Shown: positions 1 through 9,908, counted from the stretch's first letter. The stretch is DNA of 64,000 bases from Chitinophaga pinensis (GCA_945860225.1 CAMAPT010000005.1:1-64000), one strand, 5' to 3'. Numbers and translations are program-made. Notes: generated from the sequence alone by a model not told the origin.

Positions 1-3000
1 ATCTCAACTGGAACAGCCCAAGTAACAGTAGAAGATAAAACAGCCCCTGTATTAAATGTCAACAGCACAATCAACATTGACTTAGATGCAACTGGTAACG
101 CGACAATAACAGCCTCACAAGTAGATAACGGAAGTACAGACGCTTGTGGCGGTAGTCAATCAATTACATTGAGTTTAAGCAAAACGAACTTTGACTGTTC
201 TAATGTAGGTGCGAACACAGTAAGTGTGACTGCAACGGATGCTAAAGGCAACACGACTACAAAAACAGTTACCGTAATCGTCAGCGACAAAGTTAAACCG
301 GTAGTTATCACAAAGGATATAAATGTATTATTGGATGCTAGTGGAAACGCAAGCATTACAGTAAATGATGTAAATAACGGAACATCTGATAACTGTGGTA
401 TTAAAACACTAAGTTTAGATAAAACGGCTTTTAATTGTTCTAATATTGGACCTAATACAATTAAATTAACGGCTATTGATAATAATGGTAATAGTTCGTT
501 TGCTAACGCCAATGTGACTGTTTTAGACAAAACAATTCCGGTAGTTGCAACTAAAAATTTCACTGTTCAATTGGGTGCTGATGGAACAGCTACTGTGCTT
601 CCTACAAGCATTGATAATGGAACAAAAGATTTATGTGGAACATTTACATTATCACTAAGTAAATCGACATTTAATTGCAGTAATATCGGAACGAATACTG
701 TGGTTTTAACTGCTACAGATGGTTCTGGAAACGTTAGTTCAAAATCAGCTACTATTACAGTGCAAGACAAATCAGTACCTGTTGTGAAAGTTAAAAATGT
801 AACAATAGCTTTAGATGCTACAGGTAATGGAATGATTTCTCCTTCGGATATAGATGGTGGATCGTCGGATAATTGTTCATTCACTCTAAGTATTGATAAA
901 AAATTCTTTACGTGTGCCAATATTGGAGCAAATGCTGTTAAATTATCTGCAAGAGATGGTGCTGGAAATATAGCAACTGCAACCGCAACTGTTACAGTAG
1001 TTGACAACATAGCACCGATAGCAAAAGCTAAAGATATTACTTTGAGTTTAACGAGCGCTTCCATTTCTATTACTGCTGCTCAAATAAATGATGGAAGCAC
1101 TGATAATTGTGGTATCAAAACAGTATCCGTATCCCCTTCCGTATTTAATTGTGGTAAAGTAGGTGCCAACACAGTGACATTAACGGTAGTGGATAATAGC
1201 GGAAATATGTCTACGGCGTTATCTGTTGTAAACATTATTAAGCCAGCTCCGACTGTTAAAACTAAAAATGTTGTTTTACAACTTACTGCTAATGGAACAG
1301 TTTCATTAACACCCGCCATTATCAATAATGGAACGACAGATGTTTGTGGAACATTGACTTATAGCGTGAGTCAATCTTCGTTTGATTGTTCAAATGCAGG
1401 AAATAATATCGTCACATTGTTTGCAACCGATGTATTTGGAAACACGGGCTCCGCAACGGCTACAGTTACCGTTCAAGAAAAGGTAGCTCCAGTAGTAAAA
1501 GTGAAGAATATTACCGTAGCCCTGAATGCAAACGGAGCAGCAACAATTACTTCTGCTGATGTAGATAATGGTAGCACAGATAATTGTGGCATCAAAACAT
1601 TGACTTTAGATAAGTCACAATTTACATGTTCAAATGTAGGAGTTAATGTTGTGAAATTAACAGCTGTGGATGGATCGTCCAATTCAGCTACAGGAACATT
1701 AACGGTTACCATCATTGATAATATTCTACCGGTAGCTAAAACGAAAGATATTTCGGTAACGTTAGTTAATGGAACTTATAGTTTAACGCCAGCAATGGTG
1801 AATAACCTAAGTTCAGATAATTGCAGTATCAAATCGATGTCTGTGTCTCCATCAGTATTTAATTGCTCATCTATCGGACAAAATACAGTGACATTAACTG
1901 TAGTAGATAATTCAGGAAATGTTTCTTCTGCTCCTGCATTAGTGAATGTTACAGGTTTAATTCCAAGTTGTTCAATTAGCTTAACGGCTTCGCTTACGGC
2001 GGTGAATAATGATTTAACTAAATTATTCCTTGGTTATGGTCCTAGCACAGTAACTTTAACCGCTAACGGATTAGGAGGAACAACCTTTACACATTCTTGG
2101 TCAGGACCATTTTTAAGTTCTACTTCCGGAAAATCAGTTGTGTTTAAACCAACTTCTGCAGGAACATTTACATTAAATTGTATCACTAAAAATCAATTTG
2201 GATGTGATGCAGCATGTTCTGTTGTTATTTGTGTAAGAGATATCCGTTCTGAAACTACTGGTAAAATTTTAATTTGTCACCAATCTGCTGATGGCATTAA
2301 GAGAACCTTATCGGTTACCGCTGCAGATGCTGCAAAAATGTTGGTTCAATATCCTAGCGACGAATTAGGAGGATGTAAAACATCTTGTGCAACACCTACT
2401 ACTGTAGTTCGTAAGGTTGTCAATATTTCAAATGCGAAATCCTTGTATTCTGTGCCAGGTTATGTAATTGCACAAAATCCGTATACCAATGGAACAGGTT
2501 GGTCGGCTGCCATCTATACGCCATCAGAAATGACTAATAAAGGTGCAATTAAAGGAGTGAATATTTTAAGCAGTCTGCGTTGGAGAATAGACAGAGACAT
2601 GAACTATGGTAGTCAACATCGTATTTATAAAGGAGTAAATATTTACATGTATCATTATGGTAGAAATTTAAGTTTCCCTAATACGAATAAGCCTGGAATT
2701 CCAGCGGGTGCTGTCAAAGTATTCTCGGGGGATTTAGATTTCCAATTACCAGATATAGCTTCTTGTTTTATGGACGTTCAGTTCAATTTATCTGATTTTT
2801 ATTACGATGGGGTAAGTTCAGTGGTAGTGTATATTGAAAAAACGGTTCCAGCTTTATCACCATCTGTTACCGATCCATGGGCTTCATATAATGAAGACAC
2901 TGATAAAAAGAAAATCAGATTCGTAGGAAACTGGAGTGGTATTAATTTTACAACGTCTAATTATAATAGTACATTAAAACAAAATCGCTATCCACAAGTA

Positions 3001-3375
3001 ATATTTAACGAGTCGAATACTGTGGCATTATGTGATCCTAAGATATTTAATGTTTCACCAGTTCCTACACATAAAGTATCTGCACCAGTTGAAAATCTTC
3101 AAACAATTCCTGTAGATCCTGCAATTGCTAATGCAGAAGTTGTGGTGTATCCGAATCCGTCTGCTGATGCATTTAATATTCGTTTGAATTCTCAAAGTAT
3201 GGACGTAATGAATATTAAAGTATATAACATGGCAGGTACTCTAATGTATGAAGGAAATCAATTGAATTCTTCAGAAGTTCATACTTTTGGAAGCCAGTTA
3301 CCTTTAGGATTTTATTTTGTTGAGATACAACAAGGAACTATGAAAAAAGTCATTAAGGTGAATAAAATGAATTAA
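1..3375 (+). CDS. Giant HYR-like repeat surface protein with T9SS type A sorting domain (5' partial)
   Basis: The frame is open from base 1, so the N-terminus lies outside the window; the first internal ATG at 169 is not the real start. Eight tandem repeats of about 80 residues fill roughly bases 1-1950. Each has an N-terminal D-K-x-x-P-V segment, a central DNCG-like motif, an F-x-C-S-N-x-G-x-N motif and a D-x-x-G-N end. The paired cysteines suggest one disulfide per repeat, as in hyalin/Ig-like adhesive modules. An Ig/PKD-like segment follows (about 1960-2250), then a KILICH-type segment (about 2266-2385), then a unique globular region to about 3060. From 3139 a typical T9SS type A domain begins with VVVYPNPS and ends in a basic beta-strand. 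This predicts export by the type IX system and a cell-surface or released location. The adhesin role is inferred from architecture. A strong terminator follows. Confidence 0.85.
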   Translation: MSTGTAQVTVEDKTAPVLNVNSTINIDLDATGNATITASQVDNGSTDACGGSQSITLSLSKTNFDCSNVGANTVSVTATDAKGNTTTKTVTVIVSDKVKPVVITKDINVLLDASGNASITVNDVNNGTSDNCGIKTLSLDKTAFNCSNIGPNTIKLTAIDNNGNSSFANANVTVLDKTIPVVATKNFTVQLGADGTATVLPTSIDNGTKDLCGTFTLSLSKSTFNCSNIGTNTVVLTATDGSGNVSSKSATITVQDKSVPVVKVKNVTIALDATGNGMISPSDIDGGSSDNCSFTLSIDKKFFTCANIGANAVKLSARDGAGNIATATATVTVVDNIAPIAKAKDITLSLTSASISITAAQINDGSTDNCGIKTVSVSPSVFNCGKVGANTVTLTVVDNSGNMSTALSVVNIIKPAPTVKTKNVVLQLTANGTVSLTPAIINNGTTDVCGTLTYSVSQSSFDCSNAGNNIVTLFATDVFGNTGSATATVTVQEKVAPVVKVKNITVALNANGAATITSADVDNGSTDNCGIKTLTLDKSQFTCSNVGVNVVKLTAVDGSSNSATGTLTVTIIDNILPVAKTKDISVTLVNGTYSLTPAMVNNLSSDNCSIKSMSVSPSVFNCSSIGQNTVTLTVVDNSGNVSSAPALVNVTGLIPSCSISLTASLTAVNNDLTKLFLGYGPSTVTLTANGLGGTTFTHSWSGPFLSSTSGKSVVFKPTSAGTFTLNCITKNQFGCDAACSVVICVRDIRSETTGKILICHQSADGIKRTLSVTAADAAKMLVQYPSDELGGCKTSCATPTTVVRKVVNISNAKSLYSVPGYVIAQNPYTNGTGWSAAIYTPSEMTNKGAIKGVNILSSLRWRIDRDMNYGSQHRIYKGVNIYMYHYGRNLSFPNTNKPGIPAGAVKVFSGDLDFQLPDIASCFMDVQFNLSDFYYDGVSSVVVYIEKTVPALSPSVTDPWASYNEDTDKKKIRFVGNWSGINFTTSNYNSTLKQNRYPQVIFNESNTVALCDPKIFNVSPVPTHKVSAPVENLQTIPVDPAIANAEVVVYPNPSADAFNIRLNSQSMDVMNIKVYNMAGTLMYEGNQLNSSEVHTFGSQLPLGFYFVEIQQGTMKKVIKVNKMN

Positions 3376-3399
3376 TCTGATTGAAAAATTAATAGGTTT

Positions 3400-3433
3400 A
3401 AAGAAGTCTGATCCAATTGGGTCAGACTTCTTT
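3400..3433. terminator. Bidirectional intrinsic terminator
   Basis: A near-perfect 15-bp inverted repeat (3400-3414 with 3419-3433, one G-T wobble) encloses an AATT loop. It is flanked by A- and T-rich arms, so it can serve both the T9SS gene on the plus strand and the small gene ending at 3489 on the minus strand. Confidence 0.8.
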
Positions 3434-3488
3434 GTTATTTGGGTCCTGGATGTCGTTATTAAGATATGCCAATTGGTTTATTCAATCA

Positions 3489-3638
3489 TTACTTACAGTT
3501 GCAATCACCATCTTGACATTTTTTTTTGGCAATTGTTTTGTAAATTTTAAAAGCGATATATCCAACTGCCGCGATGAGCAAAGCAATCACAAAAATCTCT
3601 TGTATTAAATCTTTACCGGTATGTATTTCGGAGGTCAT
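3489..3638 (-). CDS. FeoB-associated-type Cys-rich membrane miniprotein
   Basis: A 49-residue protein read on the minus strand. It has a short polar N-terminus, one hydrophobic helix (about residues 11-31, IQEIFVIALLIAAVGYIAF), a basic stretch (KIYKTIAKKK) and a cysteine-rich tail (CQDGDCNCK). This layout matches the FeoB-associated Cys-rich membrane protein family (PF12669-like) of Bacteroidota. Those proteins are presumed to act at the inner membrane in iron uptake, but their function is unproven. No feoB is present in the window. Its ATG overlaps the TGA of the upstream GH16 gene in an ATGA junction, so translation is probably coupled. An ORF of similar size on the opposite strand (3417-3608) is a shadow. 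Confidence 0.75.
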   Translation of the reverse strand: MTSEIHTGKDLIQEIFVIALLIAAVGYIAFKIYKTIAKKKCQDGDCNCK

Positions 3639-4861
3639 AAAATAGATAAAGAATGCGTTAACACTTGATTTGTGAGAGAGATTTTAAGTTGATAGTTCCC
3701 TTTAGGTAAATGATCAAAATTAATAACCTTGTATTTTTTGTGAGTTAGTTCAAACCTGTAAATCTCTTGGTTGAATTCATCAATAATAGTTCCATGTATA
3801 GTACCTAAACGATTTCCTAATATAGAAAAACTATAAGTGTTTTTTAATATAGGTAATAATGTAATGCTCCCTAATTCCTGTTGTAGATTTTTTTTGTGAT
3901 ATACCATTCCTGATTTTCTTTTTAAAGAAGCATGATATAAAGTTTCATTATTGATATTTTTTGAAGTCAATTCAAATAACTGATAATCGTTTTTTTTAAT
4001 AGAGTTGGTGTCTTTTTGAGACCAAACTCTTACATAATCAACTTCAAATTGATTAGGCCATTGAGTGTTTAAATCAGGCCCCGGTTTAAAAGCTTCTCCG
4101 TTTTTTGAAACGGCTGTATTAATGAGTAGATTTTGAGCTGTTTTGAATTCTCCTTCAAAATAGGCAATTGGTTCACCATTTAGGTAAAATTTTACAAAAT
4201 TTGGCTGCCATTCTCCAGAAACGATGTTCCATCCATTGTGGAGCTTTTCAGTAGTTGTGATCCAATCCCCCCAATTTTTTTGCAGATTTAAAAAGCCTCC
4301 TTTAAAATCTTCGCACCCCGAAGGACAGTGAACATCCACATGTAGTTGGTTATGTTTTTCACCTTTTAGTTCCATAAAATCAATTTCTTCGTTAGGTTCA
4401 CCACCAAATAGCCAAAAGGCTGGCCATATTCCCTTTTCTTGGTTTGATTTGAATCGAATTTCGAAATAACCATACTTGTAGCGTTTGTGCGACGAAATCA
4501 TTCCTGCGGTATAATCAACTTCATATTGACCATCGACTACTTTTTTGTGATTTTTTTTCAAGTACTCTGTATTAATTTCCCAATCGTATACAGGAACATT
4601 TACTTTTTCTTTTTTAGCTATAAACGAGGCAACACCATTGTTCAATACAACGTTTTCTTTTGTAAAATGTAAGTCTTGAGCCATAATGGTATTTCCCCAC
4701 GGCATACCGTAGCGCCATTTTTGTTCGTTAATTGTATTTTCATTGAATTCATCTCCATCCTGATAAAACCATTTATAAGAGGTGTCTTTTTTTATCTGCC
4801 ACATGACTTGTGCTTTCATTGTTATTGAGAAAAACAAGCAGAGTAAAACAAAATGGTTCAT
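3635..4861 (-). CDS. Secreted glycoside hydrolase family 16 (laminarinase-like endo-beta-glucanase)
   Basis: A 408-residue protein with a cleavable signal peptide (residues 1-18, ending SITMKAQ). The GH16 fold spans about residues 30-280. The catalytic motif E-I-D-F-M-E is at 159-164, giving nucleophile E159 and acid/base E164, preceded by the GIWPAFWL segment typical of the family. The likely substrate class is beta-1,3(4)-glucan or a related marine/plant polysaccharide, but the exact specificity cannot be read. The last 100 residues form a beta-rich domain ending LPKGNYQLKISL. This resembles the final strands of T9SS sorting domains but lacks the YPNP start, so the secretion route is uncertain. 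It is first in a two-gene unit with the Cys-rich miniprotein (4-bp overlap) and is divergent from the E1 gene. Confidence 0.85.
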   Translation of the reverse strand: MNHFVLLCLFFSITMKAQVMWQIKKDTSYKWFYQDGDEFNENTINEQKWRYGMPWGNTIMAQDLHFTKENVVLNNGVASFIAKKEKVNVPVYDWEINTEYLKKNHKKVVDGQYEVDYTAGMISSHKRYKYGYFEIRFKSNQEKGIWPAFWLFGGEPNEEIDFMELKGEKHNQLHVDVHCPSGCEDFKGGFLNLQKNWGDWITTTEKLHNGWNIVSGEWQPNFVKFYLNGEPIAYFEGEFKTAQNLLINTAVSKNGEAFKPGPDLNTQWPNQFEVDYVRVWSQKDTNSIKKNDYQLFELTSKNINNETLYHASLKRKSGMVYHKKNLQQELGSITLLPILKNTYSFSILGNRLGTIHGTIIDEFNQEIYRFELTHKKYKVINFDHLPKGNYQLKISLTNQVLTHSLSIL

Positions 4862-5014
4862 ATTTTAAAAAAATTATTGAATGTTGGTAAGTAAAAAAGA
4901 GCTTATACGAGTAGATAAAGAAAGCTTTTTTGTTAACTATGTTTTGGTAATTTATTCAACATTTATCCCCAAAAGTAATGCTAAAATTGGTATTTTCGCT
5001 ATAAAATTCCAGGA

Positions 5015-7015
5015 ATGATAACAGCAGAAACCCCTATAAAATTTGATAGACGTAAGCAAAAAGACGATACGTTATTACAATTGTATAAAAATATTTTAAC
5101 ACCTCGTTTAATAGAGGAGAAGATGCTTATTCTTCTTCGTCAGGGCCGCATAGCAAAATGGTTTAGTGGTATTGGACAAGAGGCAATATCTGTTGGAGTG
5201 GCAACCGCCTTGAGTAAAGATGAATTTATTTTGCCAATGCACCGTAATTTAGGCGTGTTTACCACTCGTGGTATTCCAATGAATCGTTTGTTTTGTCAGT
5301 TTCAAGGAAAACCAAGTGGGTTTACACAAGGAAGAGATCGAAGTTTTCACTTCGGAACTCAAGAGTATAATATCGTGGGAATGATTTCTCACTTAGGGCC
5401 GCAACTCGGTGTAGCTGACGGCATTGCTCTTGGAAATAAATTGCGTGAAGAAAAAAAAGTGACCGTAGTTTTTACCGGTGATGGTGGAGCCAGCGAAGGA
5501 GATTTTCATGAGAGTATTAATACAGCGGCCGTATGGGATTTGCCAGTTATTTTTGTGGTAGAAAACAATGGATACGGTTTATCAACTCCCAGCAACGAAC
5601 AATTTCGTTGCAAATCGTTTGCAGACAAAGCCATTGGATACGGTATAGAAGGAATTACAGTTGATGGGAATAATGTCTTGAAAGTTTATGAAACAGTCAA
5701 AAATTTAGCCGAATCTATCAGAGAAAACCCTCGACCAGTTTTGTTGGAATGCGTGTCGTTTCGTATGCGTGGTCATGAGGAGGCATCGGGGACTAAATAT
5801 GTTCCCAAAGAATTATTTGATGTGTGGGGTAGAAAAGACCCAGTTAATAATTTCGAGAAATTTTTGTTAGATGAAGGAGTTTTAACAGAGGAAATCATTG
5901 ATAAAATTCGTTTACAAATTAAGCAAGATATTGATGCTGGTTTAGAATTGGCTTATGCCGAAACGTTGCCAGCACCAAATACAGAAAAAGAATTGGCAGA
6001 AATGTATATGCCTATTGAAGTGGCAGATACATCACATCAATCAGGAACTAAAACCAACAAACGATTGATTGATGCCATTTCGGATGGATTACGTTTAGCG
6101 ATGCGTAAACACCAAAATTTGGTATTAATGGGACAGGATATTGCAGATTATGGAGGAGTATTTAAAATTACCGAAGGTTTTGTAGATGAGTTTGGTAAAG
6201 GACGTGTGCGAAATACGCCTTTGTGTGAGTCTGCTATTTTGGGTGCGGGATTTGGTTTGTCTATAAATAAACACAAGGCCATGGTTGAAATGCAGTTCGC
6301 AGATTTCGTATCAGAAGGAATGACTCAAATCATTAATAACTTAGCTAAATCTCATTACCGTTGGGGACAAAATGCAGATGTGGTGGTACGTATGCCTACT
6401 GGTGCTGGTGTGGCGGCCGGTCCATTTCATAGCCAAAGTAATGAGGCGTGGTTCTTTAAAACTCCTGGATTAAAAATCGCTTATCCGGCGTTTCCGAGTG
6501 ATGCTAAAGGATTATTATTAGCCGCTTTCGAAGATCCAAATCCGGTTATGTTTTTTGAACATAAAGCTTTATACAGAAGTATTGATGAAGATATTTTAGA
6601 CGAGTATTACACCATTCCTTTTGGTAAAGCTCGTTTGGTAAAAGAAGGGACTCAAGCAACCATTGTAACGTATGGTTTAGGAGTTCATTGGGCTTTGGAG
6701 TTATTAAATACGCATCCTGATATTTCGGCTGATTTGGTGGATTTAAGAACTTTAGCTCCATTGGATGTAGAAACCATTTATACCTCTGTGAAAAAAACCG
6801 GTCGAGCATTTATTTTGCACGAAGACACATTAACAGGCGGTATTGGAGGCGAGTTGAGTGCGCTTATTACAGAGCATTGTTTCGAGTATTTAGACGCGCC
6901 TGTGATGCGTGAGGGTAGTTTAGATACACCCGTGCCAATGAATGCAGACTTAGAAATTAACTTCCTTCCTAAAGAACGTTTTAAGGAAAAATTCATGAAA
7001 TTAATCAAGTATTAA
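5015..7015 (+). CDS. Fused alpha/beta E1 component of a branched-chain 2-oxoacid dehydrogenase-type complex
   Basis: A 666-residue fusion. Residues 1-330 are the E1 alpha-like thiamine-diphosphate domain, with the TPP motif starting GDGGASEGDFHE at about residue 155 and ending ENN. Residues 345-666 are the E1 beta-like transketolase C-terminal part (LMGQDIADYGG, then the RMPTGAG region). The enzyme decarboxylates a 2-oxoacid and transfers the acyl group to lipoyl-E2. Fused E1 proteins like this are common in Bacteroidota and are usually annotated as 2-oxoisovalerate dehydrogenase E1; substrate choice cannot be settled from sequence. It is monocistronic, with a strong terminator at 7038. A separate pyruvate-type E1 beta lies at 48906, so the cell has at least two E1 systems. 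Confidence 0.85.
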   Translation: MITAETPIKFDRRKQKDDTLLQLYKNILTPRLIEEKMLILLRQGRIAKWFSGIGQEAISVGVATALSKDEFILPMHRNLGVFTTRGIPMNRLFCQFQGKPSGFTQGRDRSFHFGTQEYNIVGMISHLGPQLGVADGIALGNKLREEKKVTVVFTGDGGASEGDFHESINTAAVWDLPVIFVVENNGYGLSTPSNEQFRCKSFADKAIGYGIEGITVDGNNVLKVYETVKNLAESIRENPRPVLLECVSFRMRGHEEASGTKYVPKELFDVWGRKDPVNNFEKFLLDEGVLTEEIIDKIRLQIKQDIDAGLELAYAETLPAPNTEKELAEMYMPIEVADTSHQSGTKTNKRLIDAISDGLRLAMRKHQNLVLMGQDIADYGGVFKITEGFVDEFGKGRVRNTPLCESAILGAGFGLSINKHKAMVEMQFADFVSEGMTQIINNLAKSHYRWGQNADVVVRMPTGAGVAAGPFHSQSNEAWFFKTPGLKIAYPAFPSDAKGLLLAAFEDPNPVMFFEHKALYRSIDEDILDEYYTIPFGKARLVKEGTQATIVTYGLGVHWALELLNTHPDISADLVDLRTLAPLDVETIYTSVKKTGRAFILHEDTLTGGIGGELSALITEHCFEYLDAPVMREGSLDTPVPMNADLEINFLPKERFKEKFMKLIKY

Positions 7016-7037
7016 TTTCATAAATGAGATAAATGAT

Positions 7038-7071
7038 ATACAGGCGAAAATGAACCCATTTTCGCCTGTAT
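7038..7071 (+). terminator. Intrinsic terminator after E1 gene
   Basis: A perfect 15-bp stem (7038-7052 with 7057-7071) has a 4-base AACC loop and a T-rich tail. It lies 22 bp after the E1 stop codon. Confidence 0.8.
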
Positions 7072-7176
7072 TATTTATGTATTAAATCAAAAATATCTTT
7101 TGAAACAAAACGAAATATTCGATGTTATTAGAATAAACCTTGCTATAAAATCATTCCTATATCTTCATATTTTTTA

Positions 7177-7184
7177 TATTTTTG
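7177..7184 (+). promoter_or_regulatory. Bacteroidota-type -7 box upstream of rpe
   Basis: TATTTTTG matches the TAnnTTTG consensus of the Bacteroidota primary sigma factor and lies 16 bp upstream of the rpe ATG. No clear TTG -33 element is visible at the expected spacing, so the call is tentative. Confidence 0.35.
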
Positions 7185-7200
7185 ACTCCAAAATAATTAT

Positions 7201-7851
7201 ATGCCACACATAGTTGCCCCTTCTGTTTTATCCGCAGATTTTGGAAATCTGCAAAGAGATATAGAACTTATAAATGATTCGGATGCCGATTGGTTTCATA
7301 TCGATATAATGGATGGTGTATTTGTTCCTAATATTTCGTTTGGATTCCCTGTGTTAAAAGCAGTACAAAAACATGCTAAAAAACCGTTGGATGTTCATTT
7401 GATGATTGTAGATCCTGATCGCTACATTCAAGCTTTTAAAGATGCAGGAGCAGCTATTTTAACAGTTCATATAGAAGCGTGTACGCATCTTCACCGTTCT
7501 ATACAGCATATTAAATCGGCCGGTATGAAAGCAGGTGTTGCTTTAAATCCACATACTTCTATTTACTTATTGGAAGACATAATCGCTGATATTGATTTGG
7601 TGTGTTTAATGAGTGTTAATCCTGGTTTTGGAGGACAAAAATTTATTGAAAACACCTATCATAAAGTAGCGGCACTAAAAAAAATGATTACTGATAAAAA
7701 CTCAAAGGCTTTGATTGAAATTGATGGCGGAGTTGACTTACTTAACTATCAAAAATTAATATCAACGGGAGCAGATGTTTTAGTAGCAGGTAATACAGTT
7801 TTTGGAAGCGTGAATCCTAAAGAAACAATCAAACAATTAAAACAAATATAA
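7201..7851 (+). CDS. rpe: Ribulose-phosphate 3-epimerase
   Basis: A 216-residue TIM-barrel enzyme that interconverts D-ribulose 5-phosphate and D-xylulose 5-phosphate in the pentose phosphate pathway. The family motifs are all present: [12 protein letters not shown] at the N-terminus, [12 protein letters not shown] with the metal-binding H-x-D near residue 34, DVHLMI near 65, [10 protein letters not shown] near 140 and EIDGG near 178. Length is normal for the family. A TAnnTTTG box lies directly upstream. The sod gene follows after 22 bp on the same strand, so cotranscription is likely. Confidence 0.95.
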   Translation: MPHIVAPSVLSADFGNLQRDIELINDSDADWFHIDIMDGVFVPNISFGFPVLKAVQKHAKKPLDVHLMIVDPDRYIQAFKDAGAAILTVHIEACTHLHRSIQHIKSAGMKAGVALNPHTSIYLLEDIIADIDLVCLMSVNPGFGGQKFIENTYHKVAALKKMITDKNSKALIEIDGGVDLLNYQKLISTGADVLVAGNTVFGSVNPKETIKQLKQI

Positions 7852-7873
7852 ACCCAAAAAACAAATAAATAGT

Positions 7874-8479
7874 ATGTCATTTCAATTACCACAACTACCT
7901 TATGCATTTAATGCACTAGAACCACATATTGATGCAAGAACCATGGAAATTCATCATGGAAAACACCATCAAGCGTATGTTACTAATTTAAATAATGCAA
8001 TTGCAGGAACAGATGCAGAACATTTAAGCATTGAAGAAATTTGTAAAAACATTTCTAAATATCCGATGGCAGTTCGCAACAATGGAGGCGGTCATTTTAA
8101 CCACTCGTTGTTTTGGCAAATTATGGCGCCTAATACCGGTGGTATGCCAACAGGAGAATTAGCAAAAGCTATTGAAACAGATTTAGGTGGTTTCGAAAAA
8201 TTTAAAGCTGATTTTGCTGCAGCTGGTGCAACTCGTTTTGGTTCGGGCTGGGCTTGGTTATGTGTGAAAGATGGAAAATTATGTGTTTGTTCTACGCCTA
8301 ATCAAGATAATCCGTTAATGGATATTGCTGAATGTAAAGGAACCCCAATCTTGGGAATGGATGTTTGGGAACATGCATATTATTTGCATTACCAAAATCG
8401 TCGTCCTGATTACATTTCTGCATTTTTCAATGTAATCAACTGGGCTAAAGTTAGCGAGTTATACGCTGCCGCTAAATAA
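7874..8479 (+). CDS. sodA: Superoxide dismutase, Fe/Mn family
   Basis: A 201-residue cytoplasmic enzyme that dismutates superoxide to hydrogen peroxide and oxygen. The metal ligands are visible as H27 (in HHGKHH), H77 (in HFNHSLFW), D163 and H167 (in [13 protein letters not shown]). The NNGGGHFNH segment and the NQDNPLM segment are more typical of manganese or cambialistic enzymes than of strict iron enzymes, so sodA is the better symbol, but metal use is not certain. It sits 22 bp after rpe and is closed by a hairpin terminator. Confidence 0.93.
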   Translation: MSFQLPQLPYAFNALEPHIDARTMEIHHGKHHQAYVTNLNNAIAGTDAEHLSIEEICKNISKYPMAVRNNGGGHFNHSLFWQIMAPNTGGMPTGELAKAIETDLGGFEKFKADFAAAGATRFGSGWAWLCVKDGKLCVCSTPNQDNPLMDIAECKGTPILGMDVWEHAYYLHYQNRRPDYISAFFNVINWAKVSELYAAAK

Positions 8480-8506
8480 TTTTTTTATTTATTTTTAATG
8501 AACAAA

Positions 8507-8530
8507 AAACCACAAGCTTGCTTGTGGTTT
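8507..8530 (+). terminator. Intrinsic terminator after sod
   Basis: A perfect 10-bp stem (8507-8516 with 8521-8530) has loop CTTG, A-rich sequence before it and ATTTG after it. It separates sod from the next gene. Confidence 0.7.
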
Positions 8531-8552
8531 ATTTGTTATGTCCCAGTTTAAA

Positions 8553-9908
8553 ATGATGAATACCATCAAACATATCATCCTGATAATATCACTTCTTACT
8601 GCAACAATTTGTTACGGACAGGACAAGCTGTTGACAACCAAGAAAATCATAAATGAGATAGCAAAAAATAATTACGTAGCCCCATATCCCGACAATTTTA
8701 TAAATTATGAGACACCTCAATACAAACTTTATATTCAATTACAAAAGACAGCAACAACAGATGAACTTTTAAAATACATAGATGACAAACGAGCGGTTGT
8801 GAGAATCTATGCAATAAAGTGTTTGGATGATAGAAAATATCACAAGCTTTTTCAACTAGCAGTTGCACACATTCACGACACCAATAAAGTAAAAGAATCA
8901 GGAGATATTTCAAGGGATGTTTATGTGGGAGATTTCTTCGTTAGCATTAAAAATATTTCCGAAAACGAACGCAGACAACTTGATAGTGTAATTCTATACG
9001 CAGATAATAAACTGTTCTATCTGAACCGATTACTTTCTGAAATTGAACCAAATGAAAAACATTACCAAAGAATAAGTTATTTAGCTGAAAAGAATGAATT
9101 TGCAGTTATTCCTTTAGCTAAATTTAGAAAAAAATCGGACATTGATTTTATATCGAATAAAATATTGAAAAGTTCTTATTTTACACTTGAAGCAATAGAG
9201 ATATTTCCTGTTGAACCATTCAAAAAAACTTTAATAACACTAAGAGAACAAGGGTACAATTACTATGGGACAGAATTTGCAGTTGCAGTTTATAAAGACA
9301 ATTTTTCTGTTGACTATTTTAACACTTCATTAAGTTCTGTAGAAGAAAATGACTTTCAAAAAAAGCAAAGATCAAAATACATTTTTGAAGCCATTTCCAA
9401 ATATAGGGATACAATATTTACAAACCTTTTTTTTAAACTATGGTCAGATTGTTTTATTATTGATACTGTAATTTTTAATTACCTCGCTAATTTAGATAAA
9501 GAAAGATGTTTAAGCCATGCATATAATACCTTGCAAAAGCCCAATAATCTTAATAACAGTACTCTTGTAATATCAACTATGCTTGATTTTTTAATAGCCA
9601 ATGATAGCATTAAAGCAAAGAAAATAATTAAACAAAATATTGATAGTGCAAACGTCCATAAACTGAGCTCCTTTGTTGCAAAAGCAGTTCATTTTAAAGA
9701 CTACGACATTATTAACTCAATGTTTTACAGACTTGAAAATACGAATAACGGCCATATTTATATTCCAATAGTGAAAACCATTTTAGCATATAAAGACAAC
9801 GAATTAAATCGAAAATTGATTAAAATTATAAAACAGAATATAGAGATCAAAGATTGGGTGCTAAAAGAAGTAACAGAAAATTTGGGACTTTATGGATTGA
9901 AATTATGA
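8553..9908 (+). CDS. Secreted helical (HEAT-like) protein of unknown function
   Basis: About 450 residues. I chose an internal ATG pair at 8553/8556 over the ORF start at 8538 because it gives a clean signal peptide (about 20 residues, ending ATICYGQ). The mature part is rich in short alpha-helices with charged Lys/Glu/Asp surfaces. A segment around ELLKYIDDKRAVVRIYAIK resembles HEAT repeats seen in uncharacterised Bacteroidota periplasmic proteins. There are no catalytic motifs or membrane segments. It lies just behind the sod terminator and converges on the next gene with no convincing terminator between them. I do not recognise a specific function. Confidence 0.65.
   Translation: MMNTIKHIILIISLLTATICYGQDKLLTTKKIINEIAKNNYVAPYPDNFINYETPQYKLYIQLQKTATTDELLKYIDDKRAVVRIYAIKCLDDRKYHKLFQLAVAHIHDTNKVKESGDISRDVYVGDFFVSIKNISENERRQLDSVILYADNKLFYLNRLLSEIEPNEKHYQRISYLAEKNEFAVIPLAKFRKKSDIDFISNKILKSSYFTLEAIEIFPVEPFKKTLITLREQGYNYYGTEFAVAVYKDNFSVDYFNTSLSSVEENDFQKKQRSKYIFEAISKYRDTIFTNLFFKLWSDCFIIDTVIFNYLANLDKERCLSHAYNTLQKPNNLNNSTLVISTMLDFLIANDSIKAKKIIKQNIDSANVHKLSSFVAKAVHFKDYDIINSMFYRLENTNNGHIYIPIVKTILAYKDNELNRKLIKIIKQNIEIKDWVLKEVTENLGLYGLKL

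Noticed and set aside
156-1715. Several long minus-strand ORFs inside the HYR-repeat gene
   Set aside because: They mirror the repeat structure of the plus-strand gene and are repetitive hydrophobic sequences without starts or domains of their own.
3417-3608. 63-residue ORF on the plus strand
   Set aside because: It begins inside the terminator and lies antisense to the better-supported Cys-rich miniprotein at 3489-3638; its sequence matches no family.
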